Source: an uncultured Bacteroidia bacterium
Lineage (GTDB): Bacteria > Bacteroidota > Bacteroidia > Bacteroidales > Prolixibacteraceae
Length of the DNA: 11,333 nt
Assembly (NCBI GenBank): GCA_903859795.1
Contig: CAIOOC010000408.1
Coordinates: 1-11,333 of the forward strand
Direction of reading: 5' to 3'
Shown here: piece after piece, positions 6,254 through 11,333 of the stretch
How the letters are laid out: every line of letters starts with the position of its first letter
Numbering within the stretch: position 1 is the first letter of the stretch
Translations under genes and position numbers: made by a program
The notes under the pieces: model-generated
Told to the model about the DNA's origin: nothing
Seen by the model: only the letters and a program-made list of their open reading frames with translations
The model's database searches: none

Positions 6254-8926
6254 CTAAGGTATTTCAACTGTTCTGCCTTTGAGTAAAACGGTGCCGACCA
6301 GTGAATTCTGATCGGGAACTTTGCCACAAACGGCAATTTCGTATGTTCCGGGTCCAACAATTTGCCGTCCATCTTCATTAGTTACTGTAAAATCTTCAGG
6401 ATTCAGTGTAAAGGATACTGTACCGTGTTCTCCTTTTTTCAGACGAATACGTTTAAAACCTTTTAAGGCAACAGATGGTACAACTCTTTTGGTTGTTTTA
6501 TTGGTTAGATACAACTGAACCACCTCTTCACCATTCATGTTACCGGTGTTTTTTATATCAACGGTTACTAGAGTTCCGGTAGTTTCTGTCGTTTCTATTG
6601 TTTCGTTAGTTCCTGCTGTTCCTTTATTTCCGTCAATTTCTACATTTCCTTTTATTTCCCTTATTTGTAAATTGTTGTATGCGAATGTTGTATAACTCAA
6701 GCCAAAACCAAAGGGATAGAGCGGTGTTCCTTTAAAATAGCGGTATGTACGTCCCTGCATATCATAGTTTGAGAATTCAGGGATATCTTTCTCCGACTTG
6801 TAAAATGTAACAGGTAAGCGTCCTGAAGGATTTATCTCTCCAAATAACAAACGTGTGAGAGCAGTTCCTGTAGCCTCGCCAGGGTAGAAAGCCTGCACAA
6901 TGGCAGGAAGATTCTGATCTTCCCAGTTCATTGCCATTGCGCTGCCACTAAAGTTGACATATACAACAGGTTTACCAGCCTTATAAATGTCCTTTATCAG
7001 GTCTTCCTGAATTTGCGGCAGGTGGATGTGGGTGCGGTCGCCATGCGAAAATCCATCAATTTCGAGTGGCATCTCTTCACCTTCGAGTTCTGCAGATATA
7101 CCTCCGCAGAAAATGACGACATCCGATTTGGCAGCTGCATCCATTGCTTCCTGATGATAATTCCTTGACGTTTCTGCCCAGGAAAGTGTGGCAGAGGGTT
7201 CGATGATATTTGCATAGGATGAATAGGCTATGCTTAGTTCGGCTTTCAGCTCATACCTTTTCCCTTTCTCGAGTGTAATTGGGGTTGTTTTAACTGTTTT
7301 ATTGTCAATCAAAAGGTTTACGTTTCCGGCGAACTGATAAGTACCTGAATGAGCAGGGATCAGAACACCGCTCCATCGGACAGAAAACTGATCTTCAACA
7401 CTATTATTAACAGGTGATTTCAACCAGTAGAAATCGATCTTCGGATCAGTTTGGACAATCCTGGGTGAGCCCTCAAATCTGGAATTCGAAAAATATTCAG
7501 CTTTTAACCCTTTTATTAATTTTCCGTTTTCGTAGTGATAAAAATTTGACGGTTCAATAATTTGTGGATCTGAATAGACCCCAGGCACAATCGGGCATCC
7601 TGGCGTATAAAGTACATTTTGTGCCCCAAGTTTATCCTGCAATGCTTTTAGTGGTGTTATCGGATGAATCGGCTGGCCGTTATAATTTCCGATCAGAATC
7701 GCAAAATTATTGGCGTTGGGACCAATCAGTGCAACTCTTTTCACTTTTTTTAAAGGAAGGATCCCATTGTTCTTGAGCAGAACCAATGACTTCTCGGCCG
7801 CTTCCTGCGTAAGTTTCAGGTTTTTTTCGGAACCTACAGCGGAGAATGGAATTTTTGACCAGACTACCTGATCGTCCGGATCAAACATACCGAGCAGGAA
7901 TCTTGCTCTGTATAATCTTTTCAGGGAGGTATTGATGTCACTTTCGTTAACCATACCAACACGGATAGCTGAGTCGAGATTACTTACAAGAAAGCTGCGC
8001 CCCTCTTCGCAATTGATGTCTGTTCCTGTTGACAACGACCATCCCCAGGCTTTGGTCGAGTTTGGGACAGTATGATGTCCGATCTTGGTAAAGAAGTCGG
8101 ATATTGCTCCACAGTCTGAGACCACATATCCGCTAAACCCAAATCGTTTTCGCAGTATGGAGCTCAATAAAAGATCGTTTCCACAGCATGGTTTATCACG
8201 GAACCGGTTATATGCACACATTACCGACTGGACATTTGCATCTCTGACTACTGCCTTGAAGGCAGGCAAATAGGTATCGTAAAGATCCCGGTCATTTACA
8301 TAAATATTGTCAATGTGCCTTGAAAACTCCGGTCCGCTGTGGACTGCATAGTGTTTGGCCGTGGCGACTGTTTTAAGGTATCTCGGATCATTTCCCTGAA
8401 GACCCCTGACGAAGTTTACGGCCATTCGTCCGGTAAGGTAAGGGTCTTCGCCATAGGTTTCCTGGCCCCGTCCCCAACGGGGGTCTCTGAAAATATTGAT
8501 GTTTGGGGTCCAGAATGTAAGTCCGGTATAGATGCTGCGCACATTATTGGCGAGGAAATAGTTGTGCTTGGCACGCGCTTCATCACTTATGGCATCCGCT
8601 ACACGAAACATAAGATCCTGATCGAAGGTAGCTGATAAACCAATTGCCTGGGGGAATACGGTAGCTTTACCTGCCCTTGCCACACCATGCAAACACTCAT
8701 TCCACCAATTGTAGGCAGGAATTCCCAAACGTTCAATTGGTGCAGCCTCATTGAAGAGCTGAGTCACCTTTTCCTGCAGCGTCATTCTTGACACCAGGTC
8801 TTCAACTCTCTGATCAACTGTTAGCTGAGTGTTTTGATAAGGAGGCATTTGCGAAGGTTGACCTATGGCATTTGCACAATAAAAAATAAGGGACAATCCT
8901 GTCAGGATGATAATTTTGGGTTTCAT
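6254..8926 (-). CDS. Secreted GH3 glycosidase (beta-xylosidase/beta-glucosidase type) with PA14 insert
   Basis: The 890-residue protein has a signal peptide (about 1-22, IIILTGLSLIFYCANAIGQ). The GH3 N-terminal barrel spans about 35-350. It contains WGRGQETYGEDPYLTG (151-166), KHYAVHSGPE (191-200) and GYVVSDCGAIS (266-276), where Asp271 is the expected nucleophile. The C-terminal alpha/beta domain (about 370-450 and 595-745) is split by a PA14 domain (about 463-590, starting GLKAEYFS and containing HSGTYQFAG). The AELEGEEMP stretch (612-620) is a plausible site for the general acid/base. A C-terminal Fn3-like domain (about 785-890) follows, with EEVVQLYLTN and VALKGFKRI. GH3 enzymes release single sugars from non-reducing ends of beta-linked glycans. 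The SDCGAIS form resembles the xylosidase branch, but substrate is not certain. A Thr/Glu-rich linker (766-786) precedes the Fn3 domain. The gene follows the TPR gene by 10 bp, so they are probably co-transcribed. Confidence 0.93.
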   Translation of the reverse strand: MKPKIIILTGLSLIFYCANAIGQPSQMPPYQNTQLTVDQRVEDLVSRMTLQEKVTQLFNEAAPIERLGIPAYNWWNECLHGVARAGKATVFPQAIGLSATFDQDLMFRVADAISDEARAKHNYFLANNVRSIYTGLTFWTPNINIFRDPRWGRGQETYGEDPYLTGRMAVNFVRGLQGNDPRYLKTVATAKHYAVHSGPEFSRHIDNIYVNDRDLYDTYLPAFKAVVRDANVQSVMCAYNRFRDKPCCGNDLLLSSILRKRFGFSGYVVSDCGAISDFFTKIGHHTVPNSTKAWGWSLSTGTDINCEEGRSFLVSNLDSAIRVGMVNESDINTSLKRLYRARFLLGMFDPDDQVVWSKIPFSAVGSEKNLKLTQEAAEKSLVLLKNNGILPLKKVKRVALIGPNANNFAILIGNYNGQPIHPITPLKALQDKLGAQNVLYTPGCPIVPGVYSDPQIIEPSNFYHYENGKLIKGLKAEYFSNSRFEGSPRIVQTDPKIDFYWLKSPVNNSVEDQFSVRWSGVLIPAHSGTYQFAGNVNLLIDNKTVKTTPITLEKGKRYELKAELSIAYSSYANIIEPSATLSWAETSRNYHQEAMDAAAKSDVVIFCGGISAELEGEEMPLEIDGFSHGDRTHIHLPQIQEDLIKDIYKAGKPVVYVNFSGSAMAMNWEDQNLPAIVQAFYPGEATGTALTRLLFGEINPSGRLPVTFYKSEKDIPEFSNYDMQGRTYRYFKGTPLYPFGFGLSYTTFAYNNLQIREIKGNVEIDGNKGTAGTNETIETTETTGTLVTVDIKNTGNMNGEEVVQLYLTNKTTKRVVPSVALKGFKRIRLKKGEHGTVSFTLNPEDFTVTNEDGRQIVGPGTYEIAVCGKVPDQNSLVGTVLLKGRTVEIP

Positions 8927-8936
8927 TGTATTTTAT

Positions 8937-10256
8937 TTAATTCAGATATCCCCGTTTTGTATTCTCCGGGTAACCTTTCGATAGTATGTTCTTATAATAA
9001 TCCTCGGAATGTTCCGGATCAATTTCTTTTGCCCTTTCACAGTCAATAGTGGCACCAGCATGATCGTTGCAGTAGAATTTTGCTATACTTCGATAATAAT
9101 ATGCGATGGCAAACCGTGGATTGATTTCAATAGCTTTATCGAAGTCAGCCAGTGCTCCTGTGTAGTTTTTAATATTGTAATCCCTTGACCTGTTCCGGCA
9201 ATCAAAATTGTTTGGTGCGTCACAATGTGTTACTTTGGAACCAAAATAGTCACTTATTCCTTCCCATTGATACTCACAAAAAAACTTAACAAGTCCTCTG
9301 CTGCAATATGCCTTTGCATGTTTTGGATTGATCTTTATTGCCATATCAAAATCAGCAAGTACACTTTGATAATCTTTTGGAGGTTCTTTACTTAGAGATC
9401 TCTTTTCCTCGGAATTTGTTACATATTGGTCCTTATCAGCAGAGATCCGGGAAAAATCAGAGACTCCATCTGTATTGTTTTGAAGGTAGTTTTTGGCAAG
9501 TCCTCTATAATAATAAGCGTCGGCATAATCGGGATTAATCTCAATTGCCTTATCAAAATCAGAAATAGCTCCGGAGAAATCTTTTTTACGGGTACTGGTC
9601 AACTCCTGATGACCAAATAAAGTTCCGATCAAATTTGGGTCGTTTTCGTTTGCAGTTATTAATTCTACTGTTATATCATGTTTTTTCTGATAATAGTTCT
9701 TGGTAATTCCCCTTGTATAATAAGCCTGAGCAAATTCCGGGTCAATTTCTATAGCCCGGTCAAAATCGGCCATTACGTCCGAATGGTCCTCCTGCCGATA
9801 ATTTTGCCTGATGACATTCCCAGGGAAAGACTTTTCATTGTTCAAACCATTCAACATGTATTTTTCATGATCCACAAACCCCATTGAATGATTATCAAGA
9901 CCGCTTTTTACCATACCACGACTGAAGTAGGCTTTTGAAAACCAGGGATTAAGCTCAATTGCCTTGTCAAAGTCTGCCAACACAAGATTTGAAATCTGTG
10001 ATCTGAATAGTGTAAGAAATCCCGGATTGTAATCAGAACAGGAATCTGCCTGATCAATTTCCATATTCCCGGTAAAATGGATTGGAGATTCATTATTTTC
10101 GATGGAGAAATTCTTTGCGATGCCGCGGTTTAAATATGCCCATGCGAATTTGGGGTTGTTCTCAATCCCCTTATCAAAGTAGGTAATTGCTCCTGCGTAA
10201 TCTTTGCTGATAATTTTTGAATTTCCCCTGTTGAAATAACGCTGAGCAACTTTCAT
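8937..10256 (-). CDS. TPR protein with a 69-residue super-repeat
   Basis: The 439-residue protein is made of tetratricopeptide (TPR) helices from residue 3 to about 425. The helix-B end motif (D-x-A-I-E-[IL]-[ND]-P) has its Pro at 35, 104, 173, 242, 311, 380 and 414. The first five steps are exactly 69 residues and the last is 34. Within each unit the block from ADFDKAIEINP through A-x-AYY-x-RG-x-x-K is well kept, while the next 35-40 residues differ strongly. Since 69 is 34 plus 35, each unit is best read as two TPRs whose facing halves have diverged, about 12 TPRs in all. TPRs bind proteins or peptides; the partner is unknown. There is no signal peptide or membrane segment, and an in-frame stop lies just upstream of the ATG, so the product should be cytoplasmic unless the gene is N-terminally truncated. 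It is preceded by a good promoter and is followed after 10 bp by the GH3 gene. Confidence 0.85.
   Translation of the reverse strand: MKVAQRYFNRGNSKIISKDYAGAITYFDKGIENNPKFAWAYLNRGIAKNFSIENNESPIHFTGNMEIDQADSCSDYNPGFLTLFRSQISNLVLADFDKAIELNPWFSKAYFSRGMVKSGLDNHSMGFVDHEKYMLNGLNNEKSFPGNVIRQNYRQEDHSDVMADFDRAIEIDPEFAQAYYTRGITKNYYQKKHDITVELITANENDPNLIGTLFGHQELTSTRKKDFSGAISDFDKAIEINPDYADAYYYRGLAKNYLQNNTDGVSDFSRISADKDQYVTNSEEKRSLSKEPPKDYQSVLADFDMAIKINPKHAKAYCSRGLVKFFCEYQWEGISDYFGSKVTHCDAPNNFDCRNRSRDYNIKNYTGALADFDKAIEINPRFAIAYYYRSIAKFYCNDHAGATIDCERAKEIDPEHSEDYYKNILSKGYPENTKRGYLN
9117..10151 (-). repeat. Five in-frame 207-bp units in the TPR gene
   Basis: Five consecutive 207-bp units code for residues 36-380 of the TPR protein. 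At DNA level the plus-strand landmark GCC/GCT followed by a (T/G)TC(A/G)AA(A/G)TC-like stretch recurs at 9133, 9340, 9547, 9754 and 9961, exactly 207 bp apart each time. About half of each unit is conserved and half is diverged, with no length change in any unit. Confidence 0.8.
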
Positions 10257-10285
10257 TGAATTGTCTGGATTCGGTTATGCATGAA

Positions 10286-10316
10286 CAAATTTAGTTAACA
10301 ATACCCAAATTGCCAA
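10286..10316 (-). promoter_or_regulatory. Promoter of the TPR-GH3 operon
   Basis: On the minus strand TTG (10316-10314), a 20-bp spacer and TAAATTTG (10293-10286) match the Bacteroidota housekeeping promoter pattern. The expected start site is near 10280, giving a leader of about 24 bases before the TPR ATG. It sits in the 79-bp gap after the SMP-30-like gene. Position, direction and spacing all fit, so this is the best-supported promoter in the window. Confidence 0.6.
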
Positions 10317-10335
10317 GTAATCCCGATTCATTTAA

Positions 10336-11292
10336 TTATCTGGCACCTTTAACCTTCATTTTTAAGCCATAAACCGACTTTACAGCTGTAATAAAGAGCA
10401 AATTCCGATGTTTTCCTCCAAAACAAACATTGGTTGTCCAGCTCTCCTCAGTAGGAATCTTTATTATCAGGTGTCCCTCCTGATCGAAAACTGTAATTCC
10501 GGTTCCTGTCATGTAGATATTCCCTTTATTATCGATGGCCATTCCGTCGGAACCCTGTTCAACAAACAATTTTTTGTCTGTTAGCTTCCCATCTTTCCCG
10601 ATTTTGTAACGCCATGTTTTTTTGCCTTTGATATCAGCAACAAACAAATACTTTCCGTCGGGAGTTCCAACAATGCCATTGGGTTTCTGAAAATCATCGG
10701 CCACCCTTATAAGTTTTGACGATCCAGGTGCGAGATAATATACGTGCTCACCATCCTGTTCCGAATTCTGATGATCCCACCATGATCGTTTATAAAACGG
10801 ATCTGTGAGATATATTCCCCCATTGGGCGCAATCCAAAGATCATTTGGACCATTGAGCTTTCTACCTTCAAAATCCCGTACAAGGACTGTGGCCTTTCCA
10901 TCCGGGGCAATTGACCAGAGTTCGTTTTTCTCATCTGAACAGGTTATCAGATTTCCTTTTTTATCAAATTTTGTGCCGTTAGCCCTGCCAAAGTTCTCCC
11001 CAAAAATCGATAACTGATTCTCTGTTGACCACTTCATAATCCTGTTGTTGTCCTGATCGCTAAAGAAAATATTCCCTTTGTGGTCACACGCCGGCCCTTC
11101 AGTAAATAAAAAGCCTCCGGCCAGTTTTACTGGTGTTGTCCCTTTTGCAAACAACTCTTTTGATTTATTTTTTGCAATCGAAAGATTCTGATGAGTTAAT
11201 AATATTAAGAAAATCAGAGTGATTCTGAAGATTGTGAATTTGGCGGGTAGGTTAGTCTCTGGATTACTTCGTTCGCGTGATTCAGGTCCCAT
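10336..11292 (-). CDS. Secreted SMP-30/gluconolactonase-like beta-propeller protein
   Basis: The 318-residue protein has a long N-region and a hydrophobic segment (FRITLIFLILLTHQNLSIA, about 22-40), then KNKSK, so it is probably exported. From about 52 to 312 it shows the six-bladed SMP-30/gluconolactonase/LRE-like fold. The expected metal-site residues are visible: Glu65 in FTEGPACD, Asn150 in LNGPNDLWI, Asn205 in KPNGIVGTPDG and Asp249 in GSDGMAID. Family members use one divalent ion to hydrolyse sugar lactones such as gluconolactone, or other esters. An oxidised-sugar lactone would suit a glycan-degrading neighbourhood, but the substrate is not known. The start is an ATG (11290-11292) after an A/T-rich leader. 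A 79-bp gap with a promoter separates it from the TPR gene, so it is probably a separate transcript whose own promoter is at or beyond the right edge. Confidence 0.88.
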   Translation of the reverse strand: MGPESRERSNPETNLPAKFTIFRITLIFLILLTHQNLSIAKNKSKELFAKGTTPVKLAGGFLFTEGPACDHKGNIFFSDQDNNRIMKWSTENQLSIFGENFGRANGTKFDKKGNLITCSDEKNELWSIAPDGKATVLVRDFEGRKLNGPNDLWIAPNGGIYLTDPFYKRSWWDHQNSEQDGEHVYYLAPGSSKLIRVADDFQKPNGIVGTPDGKYLFVADIKGKKTWRYKIGKDGKLTDKKLFVEQGSDGMAIDNKGNIYMTGTGITVFDQEGHLIIKIPTEESWTTNVCFGGKHRNLLFITAVKSVYGLKMKVKGAR

Positions 11293-11333
11293 CTTTTATT
11301 TAATTTGATCCAAAGTTGGCAATATTAATTCAA

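Noticed and set aside
11293..11333. CAACTTTG as -7 element for the SMP-30-like gene
   Set aside because: One mismatch to TAnnTTTG and the only TTG in range is 12 bp away; the real promoter may lie beyond the window.

Overview
This window looks like a chromosome segment from a member of the Bacteroidota. The protein families point that way: an ECF sigma factor followed by a FecR-type anti-sigma factor, a NagB/PIG-L fusion, a DUF4294 protein, and a GH3 enzyme carrying a PA14 insert. The start regions are A/T-rich and lack Shine-Dalgarno sequences. One intergenic region has a textbook Bacteroidota promoter (TTG, 20-bp spacer, TAnnTTTG). All convincing protein genes lie on the minus strand, so transcription runs right to left.

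From the right edge, in transcription order: (1) 10336-11292, a secreted SMP-30/gluconolactonase-like beta-propeller. (2) A probable operon starting at the promoter at 10286-10316. It holds a cytoplasmic-looking TPR protein (8937-10256), then after 10 bp a large secreted GH3 glycosidase of the beta-xylosidase/beta-glucosidase type (6254-8926), then after 38 bp a secreted DUF4294 protein (5589-6215). (3) A gene-free gap at 5303-5588 with several dyads. (4) A tightly coupled pair: a NagB-like/PIG-L-like fusion (3275-5260) whose TGA stop overlaps the TTG start of a secreted GHL10 (DUF187/DigH-like) glycosidase (1569-3278). (5) An ECF sigma factor with a GTG start (805-1422). After an unusually long 343-bp gap comes a FecR-type anti-sigma factor (1-461) cut by the left edge.

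Taken together the genes suggest carbohydrate and amino-sugar scavenging. GH3 and GHL10 would act outside the cytoplasm on glycans. The NagB/PIG-L fusion would process amino sugars in the cytoplasm. The sigma/FecR pair is of the kind that usually controls a TonB-dependent glycan uptake locus, which would lie beyond the left edge. The substrate cannot be fixed from sequence alone.

The items most worth a second look are three. The TPR gene has an exact 207-bp (69-residue) super-repeat in which conserved and diverged blocks alternate without a single indel. The sigma-FecR gap contains a divergent promoter-like element, an overlapping dyad, a downstream hairpin and phased T-tracts, so it could encode a small RNA. 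The NagB-like domain has Thr where classical NagB has a catalytic Asp. I found no CRISPR array, tRNA, rRNA, insertion sequence or recognisable phage or defence system.
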